NCBI GenBank assembly: GCA_050486225.1
Contig: JBJHCV010000014.1
Location: 1-42,522, forward strand
Source of the DNA: JBBDIX01 sp050486225
Lineage (GTDB): Bacteria > Actinomycetota > Nitriliruptoria > Nitriliruptorales > Nitriliruptoraceae
Length of the DNA: 42,522 nt
Reading direction: 5' to 3'
The notes beneath the pieces were generated by a model. That model was not told the origin of the DNA and ran no database searches. It worked only from the letters and a program-made list of their open reading frames with translations. This document shows positions 7,638 to 16,377 of the stretch, in pieces; position 1 is the stretch's first letter; every line of letters begins with the position of its first letter. The position numbers and the translations under genes were made by a program.

Positions 7638-7666
7638 GCGGCCCGAGACCGACGCCGGGAGCGGAC

Positions 7667-8614
7667 ATGGTCGTCGTGCTGGCTGGCGGGGTGGGAGGCG
7701 CGCGATTCCTCGCTGGCCTGGTCCGGGTCGTGCCCCCCGACGCGGTCACCGCGGTGGTGAACGTCGGCGACGACGTCGAGGTCGCGGGCCTGCGGGTCTG
7801 CCCCGACCTCGACACGGTGACCTACCGCCTGGCGGGGGTGGTGCACCCCACGCAGCAGTGGGGACGCGACCACGAGACGTTCGTCGTGTCGGAGGAACTG
7901 CGTCGGTTCGGACACCCGGACTGGTTCACGCTCGGCGACCGAGACCTCGCCGTGCACCTGCACCGCACCCAGCGGCTCCGCGAGGGAGCGGCGCTGTCCT
8001 CGGTGACCGACGAGATCCGGCGCGCGTTCGGCGTCCGGGTGCGACTGCTGCCCGCGACCGACGACCCTCTCGCGACGACGGTCACGACCCGCGACGGTCG
8101 CACACTCGGATTCCAGGAGTACTGGGTGCGTGAGCAGGCCACACCCGAGGTCGACCACGTCACCCTCGTGGGCGCCGCCGCCGCCCGGGCGGCACCGGGG
8201 GTGACCGAGGCGATCGAGGCCGCCGACGTGGTGCTGCTCGCACCGTCGAACCCGGTCGTGTCGATCGGAGCGATCCTCGCCGTCGACGAGATCCGTGCGG
8301 CGGTCGAGCGCACGCGTGCACCCGTCGTGGGGGTCTCCCCCATCGTCGGGGGCCGCGTCGTGCTCGGCATGGCCGATCGCCTGCTGCCCAGCGTCGGCGC
8401 GGAGGTGTCGGCGACGGGCGTCGCGCGACACCTCGCCGGACTGCTCGACGGATGGGTCGTGGACGCGCAGGACGCAGACGCCGTCGAGACGATTCGCGAC
8501 CTGGGCATCGAGTGCGCGGCGACCGACACCCTGATGGACGACCCCGCGGTGGCGGGGGCACTGGCATCGACGTGTCTGGACGTCGCGACCCGCGTCGCCG
8601 GGGCCCGGGCATGA
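7667..8614 (+). CDS. fbiA: 2-phospho-L-lactate transferase FbiA/CofD (coenzyme F420)
   Basis: CofD/FbiA moves a phospholactate or phosphoenolpyruvate moiety from its guanylylated carrier (LPPG or EPPG) to the riboflavin-level chromophore Fo, giving F420-0 or dehydro-F420-0. The 315-aa protein has the family landmarks: the N-terminal nucleotide-binding loop VVLAGGVGGARFLAGL, NVGDD near residue 37, CPDLDTVTYRLAG, and the C-terminal LLAPSNPVVSIGAIL followed by VVGVSPIVGG. Its length is normal for the family. The start is ATG with GGGAG 5 bases upstream. The stop overlaps the fbiB start as ATGA, so the two are co-translated. It is cytoplasmic. The precursor enzymes FbiC and FbiD/CofC are not in this window. 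Confidence 0.95.
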   Translation: MVVVLAGGVGGARFLAGLVRVVPPDAVTAVVNVGDDVEVAGLRVCPDLDTVTYRLAGVVHPTQQWGRDHETFVVSEELRRFGHPDWFTLGDRDLAVHLHRTQRLREGAALSSVTDEIRRAFGVRVRLLPATDDPLATTVTTRDGRTLGFQEYWVREQATPEVDHVTLVGAAAARAAPGVTEAIEAADVVLLAPSNPVVSIGAILAVDEIRAAVERTRAPVVGVSPIVGGRVVLGMADRLLPSVGAEVSATGVARHLAGLLDGWVVDAQDADAVETIRDLGIECAATDTLMDDPAVAGALASTCLDVATRVAGARA

Positions 8615-9963
8615 CGTCGGGCGAGGTGGCACCGGGAGTCACTGGTCGGCCAGCGAAGATCACCGTGACCGGACTGCCCGTCGCCGAACCAATCGTGGCG
8701 TCCGACGACCTCGTCACCCGCCTGCTCGACGCCGTCGACGCTGCCCACGAGGCCCTGCGTGACGGGGACGTCGTGTGTGTCGCCTCGAAGGTCGTCGCAC
8801 TCACGGAGGGCCGCAGCGTCGTGGTCAGAGACGAACCCGACGCTGTCCGCGAACTCGCACGCCGTGAGGCCGCTGAGGTCGTCGCGGACACCCCGGTGGT
8901 CCTCGTCGTGCGCACACGCCACGGCCACGTGGTCGCAAACGCCGGCATCGACCGGTCCAACGTCGCCGAGGGAAGCGCGCTGCTGCTTCCGGAGGACCCC
9001 GACGCATCCGCCGACGCCATGCGCCAGCAGGTCGCCGACCGCACAGGTGCCGACGTCGCCATCGTCGTCACCGACACCTTCGGTCGACCGTGGCGAAACG
9101 GCCAGACCGACGTCGCACTGGGGATCAGCGGCATGGCCGCGGTGCGCGACGAACGCGGCGGCAACGACCTGGTGGGACGTCCGCTCCACGTCACCGTCGC
9201 GGCCGTCGGCGACGCCGTGGCCGCAGCGTCCGACCTCGCTCGGACCAAGGCGAGCGCGACCCCCTTCGTGCTGGTCCGGGGCGTGGACCGTGGTGGCGGA
9301 CGCTCCGGGGCCGGCGCGCTGGTCCGGCCCGTCGCCGAGGACCTGTTCCGGTTCGGTGGCCCGACCGCCACGGAGGCGGCGTTCGCCCGCCGCAGGACGA
9401 TCCGGTCGTTCGTCGACGGCACCGCGGTCCCGGAGCGGGTGCTCACCGCGGCGGTGCGCGCCGCGGCCACCGCCCCGGCACCCCACCACAGCCGACCCTG
9501 GCGCTTCGTCCGCCTCCATGACGCCACGCGCGCGCGTCTGCTCGACGCGATGGCGGACCAGTGGCGCGCTGACCTGCGGGCCGACGGAACCCCAGACCGC
9601 GTCATCGACGCACGCATCCACCGCTCCGACGCGGTCCTGCGCCACGCACCGACCCTCGTCGCCGCGTTCGTGTCGCTCGAGCAGGCACACCGGTACCTCG
9701 ACGACCGCCGGTCCCGTGCGGAACGCGACCTGTTCCTCCTGAGCGCAGGTGCCGCGCTCCAGTCCGTGCAGGTGGTCCTCGACGCCCACGGCGTCGGGTG
9801 CGCCTGGATGTCGTCAACGGCCTTCTGCGACGCCACCGTGCGGGACGTCCTCGACCTTCCGGACCACTGGGTGCCCGTCGGCATGCTCGCCGCGGGTCAA
9901 CCGGCCCGGCGGCCTCCGCCCCGACCAGTTCCCGACGTGGAGGACCTGCTCGACACCCGTTGA
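8611..9963 (+). CDS. fbiB: Bifunctional F420:gamma-glutamyl ligase/dehydro-F420 reductase FbiB
   Basis: FbiB adds the gamma-linked glutamate tail to F420-0. In actinobacteria its fused nitroreductase-like domain also reduces dehydro-F420-0 using FMNH2. The 450-aa length fits the two-domain form. The CofE domain (residues about 15-245) shows DGDVVCVASKVVALTEGR, the metal/GTP region VVTDTFGRPWRNGQTDVALG and GDAVAAASDL. The FMN domain (about 255-450) begins FARRRTIRSFVDG, continues APAPHHSRPWRFV and ends with a typical GCAWMSSTAF/LPDHWVPVGMLAAG. The start ATG overlaps the fbiA stop. The plus-strand DUF3105 gene follows after 149 bases containing two palindromes. Confidence 0.95.
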   Translation: MTSGEVAPGVTGRPAKITVTGLPVAEPIVASDDLVTRLLDAVDAAHEALRDGDVVCVASKVVALTEGRSVVVRDEPDAVRELARREAAEVVADTPVVLVVRTRHGHVVANAGIDRSNVAEGSALLLPEDPDASADAMRQQVADRTGADVAIVVTDTFGRPWRNGQTDVALGISGMAAVRDERGGNDLVGRPLHVTVAAVGDAVAAASDLARTKASATPFVLVRGVDRGGGRSGAGALVRPVAEDLFRFGGPTATEAAFARRRTIRSFVDGTAVPERVLTAAVRAAATAPAPHHSRPWRFVRLHDATRARLLDAMADQWRADLRADGTPDRVIDARIHRSDAVLRHAPTLVAAFVSLEQAHRYLDDRRSRAERDLFLLSAGAALQSVQVVLDAHGVGCAWMSSTAFCDATVRDVLDLPDHWVPVGMLAAGQPARRPPPRPVPDVEDLLDTR

Positions 9964-10028
9964 CCGCTCCCGCACCGGGCCGGAGAGGACAGGATCGGTG
10001 AACGGATACCCTCCACGCTCGCGGACCC

Positions 10029-10077
10029 GACCGGCGACACACGGCCGGTCGTCCGTACCCCTGCGGTCCAGGACCGC
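10029..10077. repeat. Two adjacent inverted repeats after fbiB
   Basis: The first repeat is GACCGGC (10029-10035) / GCCGGTC (10044-10050) with an 8-base loop. The second is GCGGTCC-A-GGACCGC (10063-10077). Neither has a T-run. They could act together as a rho-assisted terminator of fbiAB or as operators of the next gene, whose GTG is 36 bases downstream. Confidence 0.35.
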
Positions 10078-10112
10078 GACCTGCCTGACCCCGTCCAGAT
10101 CCGAGGTGGCGT

Positions 10113-10973
10113 GTGGCCGAGAAGGAACGCCTGACCAACCGGGAACGGCGCGAACTCGCCCGCGCGGAACGGCGCCGAGCCGAACAGGTGGCCACGGAAC
10201 GACGGAAGCGGGGAAACCTCCGCAACGGGCTCGTGACCTTCGCGATCGTCGCGGTGATCGCCGCGGTGGTGCTGCAGGCATTCCTCGGTGGCGTCGAGTC
10301 GATAGACGAGCAGGTCCTCGTCTCGGTCGAGGACGTCGAACAGGCCCGGCTGGACGCAGGCTGCGAGATGCTGAGCGAGCGTGAACCGCTCCCGGAGCGC
10401 TACCACTTCGACGCGAACCAGGCACCACACCCGGACACGATCTACGGGCCGATCCGACCGACCCACTCCGGCCCGCACACCGCTGGCGTGCACCCGGTGA
10501 CCGCGGCGGCGAGCAACCAGATCAGTGAGGTCGCCACGACCCACAACCTCGAACACGGTTCGGTCATCATCTGGTGGGACCCGGACACGGTGGACCGGTC
10601 GACCGCATCGGCGATCGGTTCGTTCGCCGAGCTCTACAACGCCAACGGGTTCCGCCCGGACCTCGGTGGTGTGGGCATCCTGAGCGCGCCCTACGAGGAA
10701 CCGGGCATCTCCTCGGGCCGATCCGTCGCGTTCCGCGCATGGGGTACGGCGATGGACTGCGACGAGTTCGACGAGACCGCCGCGCAGGGATTCCTCATCG
10801 AGCACTTCGGGTCCCGAGGCATCGGTCCGGAGCGCATGCTGGCGCCGTATCCCGCCTCGGTGCTCGACTACGCCGACCGCGACGTCGACGACACGACGCC
10901 GTCCGAGGCGCCGTCGGACGATCCGGACCACACCGGGGAGCTCACCGAAGAGGACATGGAACAGCTCGACTGA
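10113..10973 (+). CDS. DUF3105 family single-pass membrane protein
   Basis: This 286-aa protein has a strongly basic, Arg/Glu-rich cytoplasmic N-terminus (about 40 residues, probably a charged helix), one TM helix (about 43-62, LVTFAIVAVIAAVVLQAFLG), and an extracytoplasmic DUF3105 domain. The domain carries the family pattern THSGPHTAGVHP followed by THNLEHGSVIIWWDP. The His residues in this pattern could bind a metal, though this is not established. The tail is Asp/Glu-rich. The start is GTG at 10113 with GAGG just upstream. It converges with the GT2 gene 12 bases away. The function is unknown. Confidence 0.85.
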   Translation: MAEKERLTNRERRELARAERRRAEQVATERRKRGNLRNGLVTFAIVAVIAAVVLQAFLGGVESIDEQVLVSVEDVEQARLDAGCEMLSEREPLPERYHFDANQAPHPDTIYGPIRPTHSGPHTAGVHPVTAAASNQISEVATTHNLEHGSVIIWWDPDTVDRSTASAIGSFAELYNANGFRPDLGGVGILSAPYEEPGISSGRSVAFRAWGTAMDCDEFDETAAQGFLIEHFGSRGIGPERMLAPYPASVLDYADRDVDDTTPSEAPSDDPDHTGELTEEDMEQLD

Positions 10974-10985
10974 CCGTCGCTCGTC

Positions 10986-12026
10986 TCAGCGTCCTGCCTG
11001 AGCACCCGCGTCTCCGCGGTTCCTTGTGCGCGACCGCCTCAACCAGGCGCGCAGGTGGAACGGCTCGACCCACCGGGCCGTGAGGTCCCGGATCGGCACG
11101 CGCTGCCGGCCGGCGAGCCGTCGACGCCTGCGCAGTGCCCCCGGCGTGAGCCGCACGAGACGTCCCAGGGCAGAGAACAGCACGGTGGGACGCGTGACCG
11201 CCACCACGCCGAACTTCGCCACGGTCGTCAGTGCCACGACGTGCAGGTTGCGCACCACGTCCCGCAGGTCGTCACACGTCAGGACCACGAGCAGCCGATT
11301 CGCCTGGTTGAGCGCCTCGACCCGACGAGACCTGCGGGCTCCGTGCCCACCTCGTTCGTGACGGGCCACCGCCGCCGGCTCGAACCACGCGGTCCATCCG
11401 AGGCGTCGTGCACGCCAGTCGAGCTCCACGTCCTCGAAGAACGCGAAGAGGTCCTCGGTGAGCACCTCCTCGCCGCCCCATCGCACGTCCTCGAGCATCT
11501 CCCGGCGATGCACCGCGAGCGCGCCCGACACCCCGAACACCTCACCCGCCCGGAACTGTCGCGTCCAGTCGGAGCCCTCGCCGCGGTTGTGCACGAGCCG
11601 GGCCCGATCCAACACGTGACCCGTCGTGTCGATGACCGTTCCCGCGCCCTCCCGCAGGAGCAGCGGCTGGACACTCCCCCGCCTCGAATCGACGAGCAGC
11701 GCCGCCACGGCCCGCGACACCAGAGTGGGCTCGGGCACCACGTCGACGTTCGAGAACACCACCACCGCGGAGTGCGTTCGGGCCAGCACGTCGTTGACCG
11801 CGCCGCTGAAGCCCCGGTTGGTCGAACTGCGCACGACCGTGACGGGTCGCCCCAGATCGGCCCGCTCGAGGTCGTCCAGCACCGCTGGGGTCGTGTCGTC
11901 GCTCGCGTTGTCCACGACCACGATCTCGAGCGCCGCATGATCCTGCGCGACGTACGCGTCGACGCACGGTCGGAGCAGATGGCCCGTGCGATGGTTGACG
12001 ATGATCACCGTGACGGTGACGTCCAC
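10986..12026 (-). CDS. GT2 family glycosyltransferase (rhamnosyltransferase-like)
   Basis: This is a 346-aa GT-A enzyme. It shows VIIVNHRTG at the N-terminus, VVVDNASDDT (nucleotide-sugar binding), SNVDV as the DXD-like metal site near residue 93, and the FFEDVELDWRARRLG acceptor/catalytic motif near residue 195. The C-terminus has weak amphipathic or hydrophobic helices (VVALTTVAKFGVVAV) and a very basic tail, consistent with peripheral membrane attachment. The start is GTG, 3 bases after the wzt stop, so it is the last gene of the wzm-wzt-GT operon. It most likely builds the glycan that this ABC exporter carries. The sugar specificity cannot be read from the sequence. Confidence 0.88.
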   Translation of the reverse strand: MDVTVTVIIVNHRTGHLLRPCVDAYVAQDHAALEIVVVDNASDDTTPAVLDDLERADLGRPVTVVRSSTNRGFSGAVNDVLARTHSAVVVFSNVDVVPEPTLVSRAVAALLVDSRRGSVQPLLLREGAGTVIDTTGHVLDRARLVHNRGEGSDWTRQFRAGEVFGVSGALAVHRREMLEDVRWGGEEVLTEDLFAFFEDVELDWRARRLGWTAWFEPAAVARHERGGHGARRSRRVEALNQANRLLVVLTCDDLRDVVRNLHVVALTTVAKFGVVAVTRPTVLFSALGRLVRLTPGALRRRRRLAGRQRVPIRDLTARWVEPFHLRAWLRRSRTRNRGDAGAQAGR

Positions 12027-12029
12027 GCG

Positions 12030-13328
12030 TCACCTGCCTCGCGGTCGCCGCCGGGAACCCGACTCCGGGGTGGGCAGTTCCGCCAGTCTCCGAACCGGAC
12101 CCTCGGTCACCGCAGAGGTCCCCGCGAGGTCCACGAGCCCGGCCCCCCGGGTCGAGTCGGCCACGGAGAAGCGGACACCGTCCGCCAGCACGCTCCACGT
12201 CTCACGGACGTCGACGTCGGTCACCAGCACCGACACGAGGTAGTGACCAGCAAGCAGGTTGACGTCGAACTGCAGCGCGACGGTCGCCTCGTCCCCCGGC
12301 GCGAGCGGTCCGACCCCGACCCCGTGCCAGCAGGTGTGCATCTCGTAGATGCGGGTCCCGTCGACCCGGCTCACCGTCATCCCGACACTGCACACCTCGA
12401 CGGGCGCGGTGGCCTGAAGCGACACCTGCAGGGTCGCGCTCGACCTCGGGGTCAGGTGATGTGACACCTCCTCGCCGTCGCCCTCGAGCACGGCGTCGAC
12501 GATCCGCACCCGGCGGTGTCGGGGCTCTGGGGCGAACCCGCTCGCCGGATGCTGAGACCGCCGGCGGTAGTGCTCGATCGCGTCCGAGACAGGACCGTCG
12601 AAGGTGAGCCGTCCGCCCTCCAGCACGATCCCGCGTTCGCACATCTCTCGCACGGCGTCCAGGTCGTGGCTCACGAGCACGAACGTCTTGCCGTCGTCCC
12701 GGAACTGCCGCATGCGTTCGAGCGATCTCTGCTGGAACTCCATGTCTCCGACGGCCAGCACCTCGTCGACCAGCAGGATGTCGGGGTCGATGGTGACGGC
12801 GATGGCGAAACCCAGCCGGACGTACAGGCCCGACGAGTACGTGCGGACCGCCGTGTCCAGCAGCGGACGGATCCCGGCGAAGTCGACGATCTCGTCGAAA
12901 CGCTCCTCGATGTCTGCCCGGGACAGCCCGAGGATCGCGCCGTTGAGGTGGATGTTCTCGCGCCCGGTGAGGTCACCGTGGAACCCGGCACCGAGCTCGA
13001 GGAGTGATGCGACGAGCCCGTTGGTCTGCGCCGATCCCTCGTCCGGGGGGAGGATCCGGGCGAGGACCTTCAGGAGGGTCGACTTGCCCGATCCGTTGTG
13101 GCCGATGACCGCGACCGACTCGCCGTGCCCGATCGTGAACGACACGTCCTCGAGCGCGTTGAAGTCGGTGTAGGACGTCCGCCGCAGCCGGTAGAGGCGC
13201 TCCTTCAGCCCGGTCGGCCGCTCGTGGTAGAGGCGAAACGTCTCGGTGAGACCGTCGACGACGATCGCGGGGCGCGACGGGTCGACGCGCAGACCTGCGA
13301 GCTGTCCCAGCGACTGGCGGGGTGCCAC
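12030..13328 (-). CDS. wzt: Polysaccharide ABC exporter ATPase (Wzt) with C-terminal glycan-binding domain
   Basis: This is the ATPase subunit of a polysaccharide/teichoic-acid exporter, 432 aa. Walker A is GHNGSGKST (about residue 76). The ABC signature is the short YSSGLYVRLGFAIA variant typical of Wzt/TagH. Walker B is ILLVDEVLAVGD and the H-loop is VLVSHD. After residue about 290 comes a Wzt_C-like beta domain that in other systems binds the glycan terminus, so export may be specific for a capped chain. The start is GTG at 13328; AAGGAGG inside the end of wzm provides the binding site, and the wzm stop is one base upstream. Longer frames back to 13478 lie inside wzm. Confidence 0.92.
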   Translation of the reverse strand: MAPRQSLGQLAGLRVDPSRPAIVVDGLTETFRLYHERPTGLKERLYRLRRTSYTDFNALEDVSFTIGHGESVAVIGHNGSGKSTLLKVLARILPPDEGSAQTNGLVASLLELGAGFHGDLTGRENIHLNGAILGLSRADIEERFDEIVDFAGIRPLLDTAVRTYSSGLYVRLGFAIAVTIDPDILLVDEVLAVGDMEFQQRSLERMRQFRDDGKTFVLVSHDLDAVREMCERGIVLEGGRLTFDGPVSDAIEHYRRRSQHPASGFAPEPRHRRVRIVDAVLEGDGEEVSHHLTPRSSATLQVSLQATAPVEVCSVGMTVSRVDGTRIYEMHTCWHGVGVGPLAPGDEATVALQFDVNLLAGHYLVSVLVTDVDVRETWSVLADGVRFSVADSTRGAGLVDLAGTSAVTEGPVRRLAELPTPESGSRRRPRGR

Positions 13329-13329
13329 C

Positions 13330-14232
13330 TCACACCTCCTTGGCGAAGGTGCGTGCCCGCCGGAGGAACACCGCCCAACCGGCGACGAATGCGAACACGG
13401 CCCATGCAGCCGCGATCGCGACGGTCGAACCCGGTGCCCACTGCGGCGCCGTCGACACGATCTGTTCGGTGCTCGCACCCTCCAGCACCTGGCCGTACAT
13501 CGGCGCGCGGAACGCCTCGACGAACCACGTCATCGGATTGAGCGCGAGCAGCCGAGCCACGATCGATCCACTGCCCAGCTCGGACGTCACGAGCGCGGCT
13601 GGGTACAGGACCGGTGTCGCGTAGAACCACACCAGGAAGATCACGACGAACAGTTCCTGCAGGTCGCGCACGACGACGTTGACCGCCGCGAACCACATCG
13701 CGACGCCCGCCACGAACACGGTGAGCAGCACGATCGCGAGCAGTGCTCCCGGAAGGTGCCAGATCACCCCGATCCCCCGCGTGACCACCAGGTACGGAAG
13801 GATCACCACCAGGGCGAGCAGCAGGTGCACCAGCTGCGCCAGCACGTGCGACAGCGGCAGGACCTCACGCGGGAAGTGGACCTTCTTCACCAGGTCCGCG
13901 TTGTCGACGATCGAGTGGATCGCACCCTGACACGAGTTCTGCAGGAACTGCCAGTACAGGTAGCCCGCGAGGAACCAGGCGGCGAACGCCTCGACGGGGA
14001 TCGGCACCACGAGCGTGAACACCACGGTGAACACGACCGTCATCAGGGCCGGCGTGAGCATCGACCACAGGAAGCCCAGCGCGGAGTTCTTGTAGCGGAC
14101 CTTGAGTTCCTTGCGCACGAGCTGGCCGAGCAGTTCGCGAGCGCGCCAGAGATCCCCGACCTTCGTCAGTGCCGGGCCCGCGACCCGACCCATCCACGAG
14201 GCCTCAGGGGGCGAGATGCTACTCGTCAACAC
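13330..14232 (-). CDS. wzm: Polysaccharide ABC exporter permease (Wzm)
   Basis: This is an ABC-2 type permease of 300 aa with six predicted TM helices. The family motif RKELKVRYKNSALGFLWSML (about residues 39-58) precedes the first helix, and NPMTWFVEAFR lies before the last. It partners the downstream Wzt to flip lipid-linked glycan across the membrane. The start is GTG at 14232 with GGAGG 3-7 bases upstream. It begins an apparent operon of permease, ATPase and GT2. The 139 bases upstream separate it from the sugar nucleotidyltransferase on the same strand and hold no recognisable terminator. Confidence 0.92.
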   Translation of the reverse strand: MLTSSISPPEASWMGRVAGPALTKVGDLWRARELLGQLVRKELKVRYKNSALGFLWSMLTPALMTVVFTVVFTLVVPIPVEAFAAWFLAGYLYWQFLQNSCQGAIHSIVDNADLVKKVHFPREVLPLSHVLAQLVHLLLALVVILPYLVVTRGIGVIWHLPGALLAIVLLTVFVAGVAMWFAAVNVVVRDLQELFVVIFLVWFYATPVLYPAALVTSELGSGSIVARLLALNPMTWFVEAFRAPMYGQVLEGASTEQIVSTAPQWAPGSTVAIAAAWAVFAFVAGWAVFLRRARTFAKEV

Positions 14233-14371
14233 AACCTCCGCAGGGTCGGGAACCCGCGATCCCCCGTCCGATGCTGGACCGCACCTCGCACCACCGGTGC
14301 CCCGGAGCGGTTTCTAGCACACGACGGGGCGTCGACCCTGACCAGCAGCCGCCCCCCGGGAAGCACCCGCG

Positions 14372-15451
14372 TCACGGCTTCTCGGGGCGGCGGGAACCGT
14401 CCGCGAGGGACTCGCCCGGCGTGACGACCACGTGGTCGCCGAGCACCACGTCGCGGCCGATTCGAGCCCCGGACTCGATGCGGACACCGGGGCCAGCGAG
14501 CAGCCGCGTCGCCGACGCCGCGACCCACGCGCCAGATCCCACGACGCTGCCGGTCAGCACGACACCCGGCCCCACCGTCGCGCCGGGTCCCACCACCACG
14601 CCCGGTCCGACCGTGGCCCCGGCGCCCACGGCGGACCCCTCGCACACGAGTGTCGGAGCGACCAGCACGGCCGTGGGGTCGACGGTCGCTCCGCTGCGGA
14701 CCGTGATCCCGTCCGCGGCCCACGCTCCGGGCCACTGCATCGCGCCCTCGAGCACCAGTCGGTGTCCGGCGAGCCAGCGCTCTGGCGTACCGAGGTCTGC
14801 CCACACGGCGTCGGTCACGAACCCCTCGACGCGCGCTCCAGTGTCGACGAGCCGGGGGAAGACCGTGCGCTCGAAGCTCAGCGGCCCCTGCGCGAACTCG
14901 ACGAGCGCGGTCGGTTCGACCACGTAGGTGCCCGCGTTGACCGTGTCGTGACCGGGCAGGGAGCCCGCGCCGGGCTTCTCCACGAAGCCGACGACCTGAC
15001 TGCCCTCGAGCATGCAGACCCCGAAGGTCGAGGTGTCCTCGACCCGGGTGAGCGCGATCGTCACCGCCGCACGACGTGCACGGTGATGATCCACCAGCGC
15101 GACCACGTCGAGGTCGGTGAGCACGTCGCCGTTCAGCACCAGGAACGTCCCACTCACCCGGTCGAGGGCGCTTCGCACCCCGCCAGCCGTGTCGAGTGGC
15201 TCCGGTTCCGCCACCACGTCGATCGTCACACCGAGTCCCGCTGTCGCGGGGGCGAACACCTCGAACGGACGGGTGTCCGCGCCAACGACGAGCAGGACGT
15301 GCTCGATCCCGACCGACGCGAGCCGCCGGACCATCCCGAGCAGGAACGGTTCGCCACAGAACTCGAGAAGGGGCTTGGGAGTCGTCTCCGTCAGCGGCCG
15401 CAGCCGCGTGCCTGCACCTCCCGCGACGATCATCGCCTCGCGGACCTTCAC
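14372..15451 (-). CDS. Sugar-1-phosphate nucleotidyltransferase (ManC/ManB-like)
   Basis: This 359-aa NDP-sugar pyrophosphorylase is of the actinobacterial Rv3264c type (mannose-1-phosphate guanylyltransferase). It has the signature MIVAGGAGTRLRPLTETTPK at residues 7-26, LNGDVLTD as the metal site, and VGFVEKPG. From about residue 245 a left-handed beta-helix follows, with hexapeptide repeats (GAGATVGPGVVVGPGATVGP) that are unusually Gly/Val-regular. GDP-mannose is the best guess, but a glucose- or other sugar-1-phosphate specificity is possible. The start is GTG at 15451, overlapping the rhamnosyltransferase stop as GTGA. It is part of a tightly coupled chain with wbbL and rmlD. Confidence 0.88.
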   Translation of the reverse strand: MKVREAMIVAGGAGTRLRPLTETTPKPLLEFCGEPFLLGMVRRLASVGIEHVLLVVGADTRPFEVFAPATAGLGVTIDVVAEPEPLDTAGGVRSALDRVSGTFLVLNGDVLTDLDVVALVDHHRARRAAVTIALTRVEDTSTFGVCMLEGSQVVGFVEKPGAGSLPGHDTVNAGTYVVEPTALVEFAQGPLSFERTVFPRLVDTGARVEGFVTDAVWADLGTPERWLAGHRLVLEGAMQWPGAWAADGITVRSGATVDPTAVLVAPTLVCEGSAVGAGATVGPGVVVGPGATVGPGVVLTGSVVGSGAWVAASATRLLAGPGVRIESGARIGRDVVLGDHVVVTPGESLADGSRRPEKP

Positions 15452-16377
15452 GCCTCGACCCCGTCACGGTGGCGCGGCCCACGTGCGGTGCCAGAACGAC
15501 CATCCCGTGACCCCGTCGGCTCGCCCGTCGCACTGCGACCCGACGGGCCGACGCGTCGGACGATCGCCGACAGGACGACCCATCCCACGAGACCGAACCG
15601 GACGACGGGACGCACGAGGCGTGCGGCGGCGGACCGGTGGTGACGGCGGTGGTATCGATCGAGACTCCGCGCATGGACCAGCAGGCTGCGCACCGGTGTC
15701 CTCCCGGTGGCTCCGGCCACGACGTGGGTCACCCCCGCGTCGGGAACGAAGCGCAGCCGCCACCCTGCGGCGCGCAGGCGCGTGCCCAGGTCCACGTCCT
15801 CCACGTACAGGAAGTACCCGGGGTCGAACCCGTCCACGTCGTCGAAGGCACGTCGACGCAACGCGATCGCACATCCCGACAGCCAGTCGACGTCACGCTC
15901 GCCGTCGGGAGCGTCGCGGTCGTGGTACGCCCGAGTCCACCGGTTGTCCGGCCATGCACGCCCGAGCAGCGCGTGCCCGATGACGACCCCCGGCCCGGGG
16001 ACGCGGCGTGCCGAGGCCTGGGCGGCACCCGACGGGTACCGGACGCTCGGGCCCGCCGCCCCCACCTCCGGGTCGGCGAACACACGCTCCAGGTGCGCGA
16101 TCGCGCCCGGGTCGAATCGGACGTCTGCGTTGCACACCACGACGACGGGAGCGTCACGGACGGCCCGGACACCCGCGTTCGCACCCCGCCCGAACCCCGC
16201 GTTGTCGAGTTCGAGCACGCGGACCTCCCGGTGTCTCGCACGCACGGCGTCCGAGGTTCCGTCACGGGATCCGCAGTCCACGACGACCACCTCCGCCGCG
16301 TCGTCGACCGTCGACAGGCATCCCAGCACGTCGTCACGGGAGTCGTGGGTGACGACCACCACGGCGGTGCCGGTCAC
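15448..16377 (-). CDS. wbbL: WbbL-type rhamnosyltransferase (GT2)
   Basis: This 309-aa GT-A glycosyltransferase resembles mycobacterial WbbL1 (Rv3265c), which transfers rhamnose to decaprenyl-PP-GlcNAc to form the linker between peptidoglycan and arabinogalactan. Motifs are VVVDCGSRDGT, NADVRF (metal site, about residue 88), WLSGCAIALRR and YVEDVDLGTRLRAAGW. A weakly hydrophobic helix lies near residues 250-265. The GTG start overlaps the rmlD stop (GTGA). The long frame upstream to 16791 is a shadow of rmlD. Neighbouring rmlD supports dTDP-rhamnose as donor. Whether this organism makes arabinogalactan or another rhamnose-linked polymer is not shown. Confidence 0.85.
   Translation of the reverse strand: MTGTAVVVVTHDSRDDVLGCLSTVDDAAEVVVVDCGSRDGTSDAVRARHREVRVLELDNAGFGRGANAGVRAVRDAPVVVVCNADVRFDPGAIAHLERVFADPEVGAAGPSVRYPSGAAQASARRVPGPGVVIGHALLGRAWPDNRWTRAYHDRDAPDGERDVDWLSGCAIALRRRAFDDVDGFDPGYFLYVEDVDLGTRLRAAGWRLRFVPDAGVTHVVAGATGRTPVRSLLVHARSLDRYHRRHHRSAAARLVRPVVRFGLVGWVVLSAIVRRVGPSGRSATGEPTGSRDGRSGTARGPRHRDGVEA

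Noticed and set aside
14529..14680. Tandem DNA repeat in the nucleotidyltransferase C-terminus
   Set aside because: The regular Gly/Val pattern is the normal hexapeptide repeat of a left-handed beta-helix, not a separate repeat element.
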